In this document: piece by piece, positions 16,423-25,603 of the stretch | How the letters are laid out: each line of letters begins with the position of its first letter | How positions within the stretch are numbered: the stretch's first letter is position 1 | Assembly: GCA_021324885.1 (NCBI GenBank) | Contig: JAJPIF010000004.1 | Location: 62,001 to 126,000, forward strand | From: Pseudomonadota bacterium | Lineage (GTDB): Bacteria > Desulfobacterota > Binatia > Binatales > Binataceae | Length of the DNA stretch: 64,000 nt | Direction of reading: 5' to 3' | Translations under genes and position numbers: made by a program | Notes under the pieces: generated by a model | The model's input: only the letters and a program-made list of their open reading frames with translations | What the model was told of the DNA's origin: nothing | Databases searched by the model: none

Positions 16423-17151
16423 ATGAAAAAGGCGCAGCGCAAACCAGTTAAAACGGGTAAACAGACCTCCAGGAAGATGGCCAGACCGGTGGCCATGAAG
16501 GCGGCGGCCAAAGCAGCAAAAAAACGGGCCGTCCCCGCCAGCGCGAAGGCTCGGGCGCGCCAGGCTCCCCGCCCCACCAAAGCTCGCGCGCCGCGCCGGT
16601 CTCAGAACGGTCAGACCGCGGCTGAACTCGAGGCGCTGCGGGCGCGCCTTCAGAACCTGGAAGACATCATGGAGATTTCGCGCCTGAAGGCCGCCTACTG
16701 CGAAGCGGTTGATGGCGGATGGGATCGCCGCACCCATCGTGGTGAGGCAGTCGCCGACCTGTTTGTGGATGATGGCGTGTGGGACGCGGGAAAAATCGGC
16801 GGCCGCGGCGAAGGCCGCCAGGGCATCATCGATCGGATCAACTCGTTCCAGCACATGCCCTTTGCGCTGCATCGCGTGACCAACCCCGACATTCGCGTCA
16901 ACGGCGACGAGGCGGTCGGCAAATGGCACGTGATCGCCTATCTCAGCCAGCCTGACGGTACCCCGGTGATGTTCATGGGGACCTATCGCGACAAGTTCGT
17001 CCGCACTCCGCAGGGATGGAAGTTCAAGCATCTGGGCGGCAGCGCTGCCTACTTCGCCAGTCAGCGCGAAGGGTGGGGCGTCGGCTCATATTACAAGGAG
17101 AACCCGATCGCCGCTCGCGACAGTTCCGCACCAGCTTCGCAACCGCAGTAA
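16423..17151 (+). CDS. SnoaL-like (NTF2 fold) protein with basic histone-like N-terminal tail
   Basis: Residues about 68-225 form a SnoaL-type cone fold: LEDIMEISRLKAAYCEAVDGGWD, then FVDDGVWDAG, GRQGIIDRINSF, FALHRVTNPDIRVNGDEAVGKWHV. Such proteins are isomerases, cyclases or hydratases, or non-enzymatic. The first 65 residues are almost wholly Lys, Arg, Ala and Pro, like histone H1 or AlgP tails, so the protein may bind nucleic acid or another polyanion. The ATG has GAGGGTGAG upstream and a plausible promoter, so the tail is probably translated; a start inside the frame (for example before MEISRLK) would remove it. Confidence 0.75.
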   Translation: MKKAQRKPVKTGKQTSRKMARPVAMKAAAKAAKKRAVPASAKARARQAPRPTKARAPRRSQNGQTAAELEALRARLQNLEDIMEISRLKAAYCEAVDGGWDRRTHRGEAVADLFVDDGVWDAGKIGGRGEGRQGIIDRINSFQHMPFALHRVTNPDIRVNGDEAVGKWHVIAYLSQPDGTPVMFMGTYRDKFVRTPQGWKFKHLGGSAAYFASQREGWGVGSYYKENPIAARDSSAPASQPQ

Positions 17152-17180
17152 ATCGCCTCCCTTCAGCGCGCCGACTTCTT

Positions 17181-17212
17181 CTGAAGCCCCGCCCCTGCGG
17201 GCGAGGCTTCAG
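17181..17212. terminator. GC-rich hairpin after the SnoaL gene
   Basis: CTGAAGCC and GGCTTCAG arms, extended inward by CGCCC/GGGCG with one mismatch, enclose a CTGC loop. It lies 30 bases after the stop codon. No T-run follows, so it may stabilise the 3' end rather than end transcription on its own. Confidence 0.5.
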
Positions 17213-17405
17213 GCAGCCGCGCATTTTCATGACCGCTAAAGTTGCGCAACCCGTTCAACTAAATTGCCTGGTTGTCATCGCGCTCCGCTGACCTTTGGCC
17301 CGCGAGGTTTGAAGCGCTGCGGTGCCCATGTAAACTTTTAGCCTGCCTGTGCGGCTGATTTCGGCAGGCGGGCGAAGTTGCGCATCCGTTGGGTCCAGTT
17401 TTCTT

Positions 17406-18929
17406 ATGCAAGAAACCAGACAAGCATTCGCGGAAAGTCGAGCGGCGAAAACGCTGCGTGAGATCTTTCAATCCGGCCGTCCCTTGATTTACATCCGCTC
17501 CGCCGAAGAGCAACGCGTCGCCCTGGTGCTGCGCGCTGCCGCCCGCTCCTTCGCCGCCGAGCCCCTGCCGGTATTGACCTGGAGCCTCACCGAAGGGATG
17601 CGTCACGAGGACGGCGAACTGCAGGAAGGAATCGAAGGGCCGCGCGAAGCCCTGGATTTTATCGCGGCATTCCAGTCCCCCGCGATTTTCCATCTCAAGG
17701 ACTTCCATGATCCGTTGCGCGAATCCGCCGCGATCCGACGCCGCCTGCGCGATCTCTATGAGTCCTGTCTGGATCAGCAGAGATTCATCGTGATCACGTC
17801 GCCGGTGCGATTCGTGCCCGAGGAAATCGAACGCGACCTCGTCTATCTGGAATTGCAATTGCCCGACCTGGTCGAACTTTCGCATTTTCTGCGCGAAGAG
17901 ACGCGACAGCTTTCCGCGCGCGGTATCGAGGCCGATTCCAGCGAGGCCACACTGGCCCAACTCGCCCGCACCCTGCAGGGACTGACGCTCAACGAGTCGC
18001 GCCACGCCGTGCGCCGCGCCGTCTCCACCACCGGCCATCTCGGATCCGACTCCCTGCCCGCGCTGCTGGAGGAGAAGCGGCTGCTGGTCAATCGCAGCGG
18101 CGTCGTCGAATTCGTCACCGGCAACACTGAAATCTCCCAGATCGGAGGGCTAGAAGTACTCAAGCAGTGGCTCATCGAACGCAAGAAGCTGTTCCAACTG
18201 CGCGACAACCTCAGCACCGACATCGTTCCCAAGGGGGTGCTCGTTATGGGTATCCCCGGATGCGGCAAGAGCCTATGCGTCAAGGCGATCGGATCGTATT
18301 TCGATCTGCCGCTCTACCGTATCGACATGATCGAGGTCTTTTCCGGGCGCCATGGCCCGCCTGAAGGAGCTTTTGTGCAGGCCTGCAAGATGCTCGAGGA
18401 GATGGCGCCGGCGGTGGTGTGGTTCGATGAAATCGAGATGGGAATCACGTCGGCGGACACCGGCGGCGAGCAGGGCCGGATCTTCGCTTTCTTCCTAACC
18501 TGGATGCAGGAGAAGGCGCGCGGGTTGTTCGTCGCCGCCACCGCCAATCGAATCGACCTCCTGCCCGCCGAGATGATCCGGAAAGGACGCTTCGACGAGG
18601 TGTTTTTCGTCGATCTGCCGCTCGATGAAGAGCGGGCCGACATCTTCAAAGTCCATCTGAGCCGACGCGGAGTCGATCCGGCTCAGGTCAATATCGGGCG
18701 GCTGGTGGCGTTCGCCAACGGGTGGACCGGCGCCGAAATCGAGCAATGCGTGGTCTCGGCGATGACCAAGGCACGCCTGGAAGATCGCGACATGACCGAA
18801 CAGGACCTGGTGAATGTGGCCTCGGATATAGTCCCGCTGTCGCGCACGATGAAGGAGCAGATCAACCATATCCGGGGCTGGGCGTCGGAGCGCGCGCTGC
18901 GCGCTTCGCGCCGTCCGATCACGCGCTGA
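17406..18929 (+). CDS. Ycf46-type AAA+ ATPase
   Basis: AAA+ protein of 507 residues resembling chloroplast/cyanobacterial Ycf46. The N-terminal 220 residues form a non-catalytic domain (SGRPLIYIRSAEEQR, VITSPVRFVPEEIER); the ATPase core has Walker A MGIPGCGKS at about residues 281-289, Walker B VVWFDEIE near residue 341, sensor-1 ATANR and RKGRFDEVFF with the arginine finger. The C-terminal lid contains GWTGAEIEQCVVSAM. The family's job in non-photosynthetic bacteria is not established. The ATG at 17406 is chosen because the protein aligns from there; the ribosome binding site is weak. It stands alone, upstream of recQ. Confidence 0.85.
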   Translation: MQETRQAFAESRAAKTLREIFQSGRPLIYIRSAEEQRVALVLRAAARSFAAEPLPVLTWSLTEGMRHEDGELQEGIEGPREALDFIAAFQSPAIFHLKDFHDPLRESAAIRRRLRDLYESCLDQQRFIVITSPVRFVPEEIERDLVYLELQLPDLVELSHFLREETRQLSARGIEADSSEATLAQLARTLQGLTLNESRHAVRRAVSTTGHLGSDSLPALLEEKRLLVNRSGVVEFVTGNTEISQIGGLEVLKQWLIERKKLFQLRDNLSTDIVPKGVLVMGIPGCGKSLCVKAIGSYFDLPLYRIDMIEVFSGRHGPPEGAFVQACKMLEEMAPAVVWFDEIEMGITSADTGGEQGRIFAFFLTWMQEKARGLFVAATANRIDLLPAEMIRKGRFDEVFFVDLPLDEERADIFKVHLSRRGVDPAQVNIGRLVAFANGWTGAEIEQCVVSAMTKARLEDRDMTEQDLVNVASDIVPLSRTMKEQINHIRGWASERALRASRRPITR

Positions 18930-19155
18930 AGTCAGCGCACCCCGGCCGTCTGCCGATCTGAATGTTCCTTGTTATCAGGGCAGGCCGCCATGCCCGCTGT
19001 TGGCCAAACGCCGTGCCCGCCGAACCGTGTCAGCTGGGCAACCGTCCTTAAAGGCGTTTTAACTACTGTTCACGGGCAGGATGTCGGGTCAAAATAAACC
19101 CCACGGCTGTGTCCTTGAGGCAGACGGCACAAACCAATGGCACGAATCGGCGATC

Positions 19156-21024
19156 ATGTCGGACGGCGCAAAGGGTTCTGACGAAATCCTCGCCACGGTG
19201 CGCCGGTTCTGGGGTTTCGACAGTCTCCGGCCGTTGCAGGAACAGGCGATCCACGCCGGCCTCGATCGGCGCGACTCGCTCGTCGTAATGCCCACTGGCG
19301 GCGGAAAATCGCTCTGCTACCAGGTCCCGCCCGCCGTCGCCAAACGCACCGATATTGTGATCTCGCCGCTCATCGCCCTGATGAAGGATCAGGTCGACGC
19401 CCTGCGCGCCTGCGGCTACCCGGCGGCAGCGCTGCACAGCGCCATGGACCCGGCGGAGATCCGTGCGGCCGAGCACGAGATCGCGGTGGGAAACCATCAC
19501 CTGATCTTTGTCGCGCCCGAACGGATGCTGACGCCGCGCTTCCTGGAACTGGCGGAGCGTCTGCGCGTTAGCACGTTCGCGATCGACGAGGCCCACTGCA
19601 TCAGCCATTGGGGCCATGACTTCCGACCCGAGTATCGCCAGCTGGCGGAACTCAAGACGCGCTTCCCCAAAGCCAGCGTTCACGCCTATACCGCGACGGC
19701 GACGGAGCGCGTGCGCACCGATATCGTCGAGCAACTGAGACTTGAAAATCCCGCCGTGCTGGTCGGATCGTTCGATCGACCCAATCTTCTCTACCGCGTC
19801 ATTCCAAAGGTGCGAGTGGATGAGCAGGTGCGTGCGGCCCTGGAACGCCATCGGGGGGAGGCCGCAATCGTCTATTGCATCAGCCGCAAGGACACGGAAT
19901 CGATGGCCCGTTATCTCGCATCCTGCGGTATCCGCGCCGCCCACTATCACGCCGGGATGGAAGCGGAGGAGCGCCGCCGCACCCAGGATCGCTTCGCCGC
20001 CGAAGAAATAGATGTGGTCGTGGCCACCGTCGCTTTCGGCATGGGGATCGACCGCAGCGATATCCGATGCGTAATCCATGCGGCGATTCCCAAGACGATT
20101 GAACATTATCAGCAGGAAACCGGACGCGCCGGTCGCGACGGGCTTGCGGCCGAATGCGTGCTGCTTTACTCGGCCGGCGATGTGCTGCGCTGGAAAGACC
20201 TGATCGAGCGCAGCGCGGCGCAGGCCAATGCCCCGCCCGAGGTGGCGGAGAACGGCCGGCGGATGCTCGAGGAGATCCGCCGTTTCGCCACGGTCGCGCG
20301 ATGCCGTCACGCCGCGCTCTCCGCTTACTTTGGCGAATCGTATCCAAAACCCAACTGCGGCGCCTGCGACCTTTGTCTGGACGAAGAGGAAGGCGTGGGC
20401 GACGCTACCGTGATCGCGCAAAAGGTGCTTTCATGCGTGGCGCGCGTCGAGCAGCGCTTCGGCGTCGAGCATGTGGTGGACGTGCTGACCGGGGTGGGTA
20501 ATGAACGGGTCCGCCGATGGCGCCATCACGAGCTATCGACTTTTGGCCTGCTCCAGGAAATGCCGCGCAAGAACCTCACCAGTGTGATCTATCAACTGAT
20601 TGACGCCGAAGTGCTCGAACGCACGCCCGGTGACCGTCCGGTGCTCAAGCTCAACGCCGCCTCATGGGAAGTGATGCGCGGCCAACGCCAGGTGAAGCTG
20701 CTGGAGCCCAAAAAGCTCAAGGCGGCGCGAACCGCGATGGAAGAGGACACCTGGCGCGGAGTGGACGCGGAGTTGTTTGAAAAACTGCGGGCGCTGCGCC
20801 GCGAGCTCGCCGTCGCACGCAGGGTCGCGGCATTCGTGATCCTGCATGACTCCGCCCTGCGCGAACTCGCCCGCCGTCAACCCGTGTCGCTGGCGGAGCT
20901 GCGCAAACTGCGCGGGATAGGAGAAAAGAAAATCGCGGATTTCGGCAAGCGACTCGTCGAGCAAATCGCGTCGCATCAGGCGAACAAACCAGCGCCCGCG
21001 CAGAATTCCGAGAAGCCCGGCTAA
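19156..21024 (+). CDS. recQ: ATP-dependent DNA helicase RecQ
   Basis: 3'-5' DNA helicase for recombination and fork repair. Motifs in order: FDSLRPLQEQAI (motif 0), Walker A MPTGGGKSLCY, DEAHCISHWGHDFRPEY (motif II and the aromatic-rich loop), TATATER (motif III), ATVAFGMGIDRSDIR and QETGRAGRDG (motifs V-VI), zinc ligands in CRHAAL...NCGACDLC, a winged helix, and a C-terminal HRDC domain (ALRRELAVARRVAAFVILHDSALRELAR). About 622 residues from the ATG at 19156; an in-frame ATG at 19081 would add 25 residues without homology. It is convergent with the cupin gene, with 16 bases between stops. Confidence 0.92.
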   Translation: MSDGAKGSDEILATVRRFWGFDSLRPLQEQAIHAGLDRRDSLVVMPTGGGKSLCYQVPPAVAKRTDIVISPLIALMKDQVDALRACGYPAAALHSAMDPAEIRAAEHEIAVGNHHLIFVAPERMLTPRFLELAERLRVSTFAIDEAHCISHWGHDFRPEYRQLAELKTRFPKASVHAYTATATERVRTDIVEQLRLENPAVLVGSFDRPNLLYRVIPKVRVDEQVRAALERHRGEAAIVYCISRKDTESMARYLASCGIRAAHYHAGMEAEERRRTQDRFAAEEIDVVVATVAFGMGIDRSDIRCVIHAAIPKTIEHYQQETGRAGRDGLAAECVLLYSAGDVLRWKDLIERSAAQANAPPEVAENGRRMLEEIRRFATVARCRHAALSAYFGESYPKPNCGACDLCLDEEEGVGDATVIAQKVLSCVARVEQRFGVEHVVDVLTGVGNERVRRWRHHELSTFGLLQEMPRKNLTSVIYQLIDAEVLERTPGDRPVLKLNAASWEVMRGQRQVKLLEPKKLKAARTAMEEDTWRGVDAELFEKLRALRRELAVARRVAAFVILHDSALRELARRQPVSLAELRKLRGIGEKKIADFGKRLVEQIASHQANKPAPAQNSEKPG

Positions 21025-21040
21025 ACCCACGCCGCTGCGA

Positions 21041-21343
21041 CTATTTCTCCGGCGGCGCCATGATCGTCAGCGCAAACAGCGATTGCCCTTCGGTGCGCAG
21101 CGTGTGCGGGGTGCCGGCGGGAATAATCACCAGGTCGCCCGCTTTCACCCGCCGCTCCTCACCCGCGACTCGCGCTACCGCGCTGCCCTCGATTACGTAG
21201 ATAATCTGGTCACCCTTATGGGTCGCCTCATGACCCGGATCATGGCCCGGCTCCAGCGTAAAAACATCCACCGTGCTCTGAAAAGTTTTGGACAGGGCCT
21301 TAAATGGCTGTCCACGGTACTCAAAAAGATTGACTGTGCCCAT
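21041..21343 (-). CDS. Small cupin protein
   Basis: Single cupin barrel of 100 residues. Cupin motif 1 is seen as GHDPGHEATHKGDQIIYVIEGSA (about residues 33-55) with two His and a Gln in place of the usual Glu, and motif 2 as GDLVIIPAGTPHTLRT with its His. Small cupins of this type bind a metal and are either sugar-modifying enzymes or sensors; none can be singled out here. GGAGGG lies just before the ATG. It is downstream of nudC on the same strand, 58 bases apart, so they may share a transcript. Confidence 0.8.
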   Translation of the reverse strand: MGTVNLFEYRGQPFKALSKTFQSTVDVFTLEPGHDPGHEATHKGDQIIYVIEGSAVARVAGEERRVKAGDLVIIPAGTPHTLRTEGQSLFALTIMAPPEK

Positions 21344-21401
21344 CGTGCCCTCCGTTTCCGATCCGTTGGGGAAACCGATTTCTGCGCTCAGGCGGTTTTT
21401 A

Positions 21402-22325
21402 TCAACTCCCGGCCAGAGCCCAGGCTTTGATCAAATGATGGGCGATCGCGATGGGCGGCGGCAGATGAATCCCATCGGTCTTCTTCCCTTCGATCAGCTC
21501 GAGCGCCAGACCGCGCTCGAGCCAGCGCGCTTCCGCCAGTTCGTTTTCGTCCACTTTAAGCTGGCGGCTTTGCGCCCTGGCGAAGCATCCGATCATCAAA
21601 GAGGAGGGAAACGGCCACGGCTGGGTCGCATGATAAGTGACGTCGGTGACTTTCACACCGGCCTCTTCAAACACTTCGCGCCGCACCGCCTCCTCGATCG
21701 TCTCGCCCGGCTCCATGAAACCGGCCAGCGCCGAGAACATCCCTGGCGGGAATATCTTGCCCCGCCCCACCAGGCAGGCGTCGCCGTGCGTCGCCAGCAT
21801 GATCACCACCGGATCCACGCGCGGGAAATGCTCGGAGTTGCATTGGTCGCACAGCCGCCGGTAGCCCGCGTCCATTAACTTCGTTGGCGAGCCGCAGCGC
21901 GGACAGAAGCCGTGGCGCTGATGCCAATCGATCATCGCCTTGGCCTGCCCGATGATCGCGGCGTCTTTGATGGAAACGATTTGAGCCGCCGTTCTGGCGT
22001 CGCGAAAATGACCTAAACCCGCCAGCGGTTCGACTTCCGCGGGATTGCCCGCCGTCACCACATCCTGGGCGAACAAAGCCGTATTGCCGTCGAGTCCCAA
22101 AAGAATACATGGCCCGCTGGCGCCAGGAATCGCATCCACGACCTCGGGGCGGAGCAGACCCAAGCGCAGCGGAGGCGGGGTCTTTTCTCCTCCAAGAACA
22201 AAGGGCTCCAGGCGCCACAAGGGCAGTACGAGCGAAGACGGATCGCGGCGTTTGGCCTCGATCCACGCCGGATCGGTGCGTTTCTCGCTCGCCCGATTAA
22301 GCGGACTACCAGCAAAAGGAATCAC
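21402..22325 (-). CDS. nudC: NAD(+) diphosphatase / RNA decapping Nudix hydrolase NudC
   Basis: Hydrolyses NAD(H) to NMN(H) and AMP and removes NAD caps from RNA. The 307-residue protein has an N-terminal domain, a zinc ribbon with two CxxC pairs (CPRC near residue 140, CDQC near residue 159), the Nudix box GFMEPGETIEEAVRREVFEEAGV around residues 194-216 with all catalytic Glu residues, and the NudC-specific TQPWPFPSS motif (Thr for the usual Ser). I chose the GTG at 22325 because GGAGG lies four bases upstream; a longer frame begins at 22463 without support. Confidence 0.9.
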   Translation of the reverse strand: MIPFAGSPLNRASEKRTDPAWIEAKRRDPSSLVLPLWRLEPFVLGGEKTPPPLRLGLLRPEVVDAIPGASGPCILLGLDGNTALFAQDVVTAGNPAEVEPLAGLGHFRDARTAAQIVSIKDAAIIGQAKAMIDWHQRHGFCPRCGSPTKLMDAGYRRLCDQCNSEHFPRVDPVVIMLATHGDACLVGRGKIFPPGMFSALAGFMEPGETIEEAVRREVFEEAGVKVTDVTYHATQPWPFPSSLMIGCFARAQSRQLKVDENELAEARWLERGLALELIEGKKTDGIHLPPPIAIAHHLIKAWALAGS

Positions 22326-22615
22326 GGCACCTCCATAGAATGAGCCTGAAAGGCGTCCCTTAAAACAATTTTCAAGCTGTTTCCTCCTCAAACTCGGCCC
22401 AGTCCGCCTGCGCACTTTTGTGGCGGCATGCTCGGGGCCAACAGCGCAAGGACGCAACCCCAACCGCGGTTTGATACTAGCACGGTTTTGATCCGGCCGT
22501 CGCTTGCAAAACCCGATTCAAGGCGAAATGCTCGGCGCAGGGGCGAGGTTCGCCAAATCGAGAAAATGAAACCGTAGGATCTCGGCGTTACATTCCAGCA
22601 ATGGTTGAAAACGAT

Positions 22616-23374
22616 ATGAACAGTAAAGTTGCGCTTGTCACCGGCGCGGCGCGACCCTGGGGTATGGGCCGCGAGATCGCCTTGGGATTGGCGCGCAAGG
22701 GACACGATATCGCGGTCGTGGACGTGCGCGATGATTGGGGCAGTGAGGCTGCCGAAACCATCCAAAAGGAGACCGGGCGAAGGGCAATCTATGTCAAGAC
22801 CGACATCGCACGCCGCGCCGACGTCGAGGCGATGGTTCGAGCGGTGCTGAAGGAGCTGGGCCGCATCGACGTTCTGGTCAATAACGCCGCAATTGTGCAG
22901 ACGCAGCCAATCGAGCGGATGACCGACGAACTGCTCGATCGCATGTTCGCGATCAATTTCCGCGGCACCGCGCTCTGCTGCCAGGCCGTGATCGAACCGA
23001 TGCGCCGTCAAAAGGGCGGACGCATCGTTAATATCGGCTCCGCGATCACCGCAGGACCGACCCCGCCGCTTAGAGGTCTCGGCCTTTACGCTGCGACCAA
23101 GGGCGCCGCGATGGCATTGACCAAGGTCCTCGCCCTCGAGCTGGCGCCCGACAATATCATGGTCACGATGGTCGCTCCGGGCTTCATGCATACGGCGCAG
23201 GGCTCCGAATCCCCGCCTACCGAGCAGGATTTCAAACGCGGAAGAAAACAACTGATGGGACGTCCGCTATACCCGGCCGAAGTCGCTGACGTGGTAGTGT
23301 ACGCGGCAACCTGCCCCAGCCACGCGCTCACCGGCCAGACTATTCATGCCAACGGCGGCGTTATCCTGGTCTGA
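22616..23374 (+). CDS. SDR family oxidoreductase
   Basis: Short-chain dehydrogenase of 252 residues. The cofactor loop is TGAARPWGMGRE, with two extra residues compared with the usual TGxxxGxG. VDVRDD at the end of strand two favours NAD. NNAA is intact near residue 87, the catalytic Ser is in NIGSAIT, and YAATK is at about residues 157-161. An in-frame ATG at 22601 would add five residues; neither has a strong ribosome binding site. A second SDR of a different subgroup follows at 23541 on the same strand, separated by a purine/pyrimidine element. Confidence 0.86.
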   Translation: MNSKVALVTGAARPWGMGREIALGLARKGHDIAVVDVRDDWGSEAAETIQKETGRRAIYVKTDIARRADVEAMVRAVLKELGRIDVLVNNAAIVQTQPIERMTDELLDRMFAINFRGTALCCQAVIEPMRRQKGGRIVNIGSAITAGPTPPLRGLGLYAATKGAAMALTKVLALELAPDNIMVTMVAPGFMHTAQGSESPPTEQDFKRGRKQLMGRPLYPAEVADVVVYAATCPSHALTGQTIHANGGVILV

Positions 23375-23482
23375 GAAAATTAGAAAAGAGAAGTGAGAAA
23401 ACAGAGATCGAAAAAAGGAGTGAGCTCAGCCGCGTTCTTCTTTCTGCCTTTCTTTTTTCCCGTTTCTCTTTTCTCGTCGCAA
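23375..23482. repeat. Purine/pyrimidine mirrored intergenic element, copy 2
   Basis: Right after the SDR stop, about 50 bases of almost pure A/G (GAGAAAATTAGAAAAGAGAA and onward) are followed by about 45 bases of almost pure C/T ending GTTTCTCTTTTCTC. The two halves are partly complementary and could fold into a long AU-rich hairpin. The layout matches the elements at 4728-4856 and 57479-57660. Confidence 0.5.
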
Positions 23483-23540
23483 TGAGCACGCATGATACCC
23501 GGGTCGTCCCCAACCCAACGAGCGAGGGAGTAATTAATCG

Positions 23541-24335
23541 ATGTCGGATCTGTTCTCTTTGAAAGGTAAAGTGGCCTTCATTGCCGGAGCGAGCAAGGAA
23601 ATGGGTAGTGCGGTGGCGCGGATGCTGGCGGCGCATGGCGCTGACGTGGCAGTCTCGGCGCGCAGTGGCGACAAGCTGGAAGCGGTGGCAGCGGATATTC
23701 GCGCGATAGGGCAGCGCTCCGTGCCGATCGTGGCCGACCTTACGAATCTTGCGCAAATTTCCACGGCAATCCAGCGGACGGTCGCCGAACTCGGCGGTCT
23801 CGATATCCTCGTAAATATATTGGGCGGCAGCAATATCGGAGCGGCATGGGCGCTGCGGATGACCGAGGCGATGTGGGATGACGTGTTTGCGCTGAATGTG
23901 AAGGCGCCGATGTTCCTGTCGGTCGCCGCGGCAAAAATAATGAAGGAAAGCGGCGGCGGCAGCATCATCAATATATCGACGTCCGCGGCTTCCGGCGCGG
24001 CGCCGCGGCTTACCAACTACGGCGCGGCCAAAGCCGGGCTCGAGCACCTGACCGAGACGCTGGCGGCGGAATGGGGCCGCTTCAGGATCCGCGTCAACGT
24101 GGTCGTCTCGGGAAATATATACACTTCAAACCTGCGCCGCGTGCTTAAACCCGATATCGAGCAACAATTGATCGAGCGCACGCCGCTGGGCCGGATCGGC
24201 GAGCCGGATGATATCGCGGCGGCCGTGCTCTATTTCGCCTCGCCCGCCGCCTCGTGGGTCACCGGCGCCAAACTGGTGGTTGACGGCGGGCTGGGCAACA
24301 TCAGGCCCTTCGAAATGCGGGAACGCAAAAGCTAG
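23541..24335 (+). CDS. SDR family oxidoreductase, paralogue of the gene at 14231
   Basis: Short-chain dehydrogenase of 264 residues with the same atypical loop, GASKEMG, as the SDR at 14231, and the same WALRMTE, NYGAAKAG, FRIRVNVVVSG, PLGRIG.P.DIAAAVLY.ASPA..WVTG segments. Catalytic residues YGAAK are present near residue 158; the Ser is in NISTSAA. Despite clear kinship with 14231 the two differ at many positions, so the copy is old. Spacing suggests a unit with the SDR at 22616. Confidence 0.86.
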   Translation: MSDLFSLKGKVAFIAGASKEMGSAVARMLAAHGADVAVSARSGDKLEAVAADIRAIGQRSVPIVADLTNLAQISTAIQRTVAELGGLDILVNILGGSNIGAAWALRMTEAMWDDVFALNVKAPMFLSVAAAKIMKESGGGSIINISTSAASGAAPRLTNYGAAKAGLEHLTETLAAEWGRFRIRVNVVVSGNIYTSNLRRVLKPDIEQQLIERTPLGRIGEPDDIAAAVLYFASPAASWVTGAKLVVDGGLGNIRPFEMRERKS

Positions 24336-24403
24336 ACACCAGTACCGCCGCACCAGAGGCGTGCGCTGGCTGCGGCTGTGGCCGGTCATGGCGCCCGAGG
24401 ATT

Positions 24404-25441
24404 TTACCGCTCAACCGGAAATCCCGCTTCGTTCCATTCGAGCATCCCGCCCTTCAGATTGGTCACATGCTCAAAACCCAGCGCGGTCAGGATCGCGGCC
24501 GCCGTGCTGCTGCGAACCCCAGCGCGGCACACAGCGACGATTTCGCTGTGCTTGAGACCCTCGATTTCTGCCGCGCGGGCCGTCAGCAGCTTGAGCGGGA
24601 TCAGGCGGCTGGCTTCAATGTGTCCGAGTTCGTCGCAGTATTCTTCCGGCTCGCGGACATCGATGATCGCCGGCGGATTGCCGCCCAAAAGCCGCTGACG
24701 CAGTTCGCTGACGCTGATCTGGCGGACCGCGTTGAGCTGCGTCATATCCGGAAATTTAACCGAGTCATCCTCGATAGCGGACTGATTGGCCTGCAGTGCT
24801 TCCTGGATCTTGTCGGGCAGGGGCAGGCCAAGATTGTTCATCAGCTTGACGTAATCCTCGCGCGAGCGCCCGGCCAGACGCGGATTGGAAGCTTTCTCCT
24901 TCCCGATGGTCGAGCAGTGATTGCCGCGGTAGTCGTGGGCGGGATAAACCAGGGTTTCATCCGGCAGCGCAAACAACAATCCGACGATCGCGTCGTACTG
25001 CTGGCCGGCGTCGCCGCCCGCGAAATCCGCCCGTCCGGTGCCGCCGATCAGCAAGGTGTCGCCGGTAAACACCGCGCCGCAGACATAAAGGCTGATTGCG
25101 TCCGGCGTATGCCCGGGCGTGGAAAGAATCTTAAAACGCAGGCCGCCAACTTCCAGGATGTCGCCGTGGTTGAGATGAAGGTTGATATGCGGCGCCGGCG
25201 CATTGCGGCTCATCGCAACCTTCGCATCGGTGAGTTCGGCCAGGTCCCACGTGCCGCTGCGATGGTCCGCATGGGTATGGGTGTCGATTACATATTCGAG
25301 ATGAAAACCATGATAGGCCGCCGCCGCCAGGTAACGCGCGGTGTTGTCCTTCAACGGATCGATCAAAACGGCGCGCCGCGTACGTTCACAGCCAACCATG
25401 TAGGTCTTGCATTTCCCACGATTAAGTTCGCGGCAGAACAT
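24404..25441 (-). CDS. Persulfide dioxygenase-rhodanese fusion
   Basis: Fused sulfur-oxidation enzyme of 345 residues. Residues 1-235 are a metallo-beta-lactamase-fold ETHE1-type persulfide dioxygenase: THTHADHRSG near residue 53, GHTPDAISLYV near residue 110, TGDTLLIGGTGRADF near residue 128, and the VYPAHDYRG motif near residue 164. Residues about 245-345 are a rhodanese domain with active-site loop CRAGVRS. The first oxidises glutathione persulfide to sulfite; the second moves sulfane sulfur. Such fusions are known in proteobacteria and firmicutes (PRF and CstB types). CAGGAGG lies five bases before the ATG at 25441; the longer frame upstream is not real. Confidence 0.88.
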   Translation of the reverse strand: MFCRELNRGKCKTYMVGCERTRRAVLIDPLKDNTARYLAAAAYHGFHLEYVIDTHTHADHRSGTWDLAELTDAKVAMSRNAPAPHINLHLNHGDILEVGGLRFKILSTPGHTPDAISLYVCGAVFTGDTLLIGGTGRADFAGGDAGQQYDAIVGLLFALPDETLVYPAHDYRGNHCSTIGKEKASNPRLAGRSREDYVKLMNNLGLPLPDKIQEALQANQSAIEDDSVKFPDMTQLNAVRQISVSELRQRLLGGNPPAIIDVREPEEYCDELGHIEASRLIPLKLLTARAAEIEGLKHSEIVAVCRAGVRSSTAAAILTALGFEHVTNLKGGMLEWNEAGFPVER

Positions 25442-25603
25442 GATCGCCTCCTGACCGGGGCACCGCACAATCTCTCTTGATCTTCTATACGCTGCAAGCC
25501 GTGAGCGAAAGAACGCGCTATGAGAACCACCGGGACACGCTTGACCACGCTTTTCGAAATGTCCGATGCTGGCGGCAATCCGCAATTCGAGTTGAGGCAG
25601 CTT

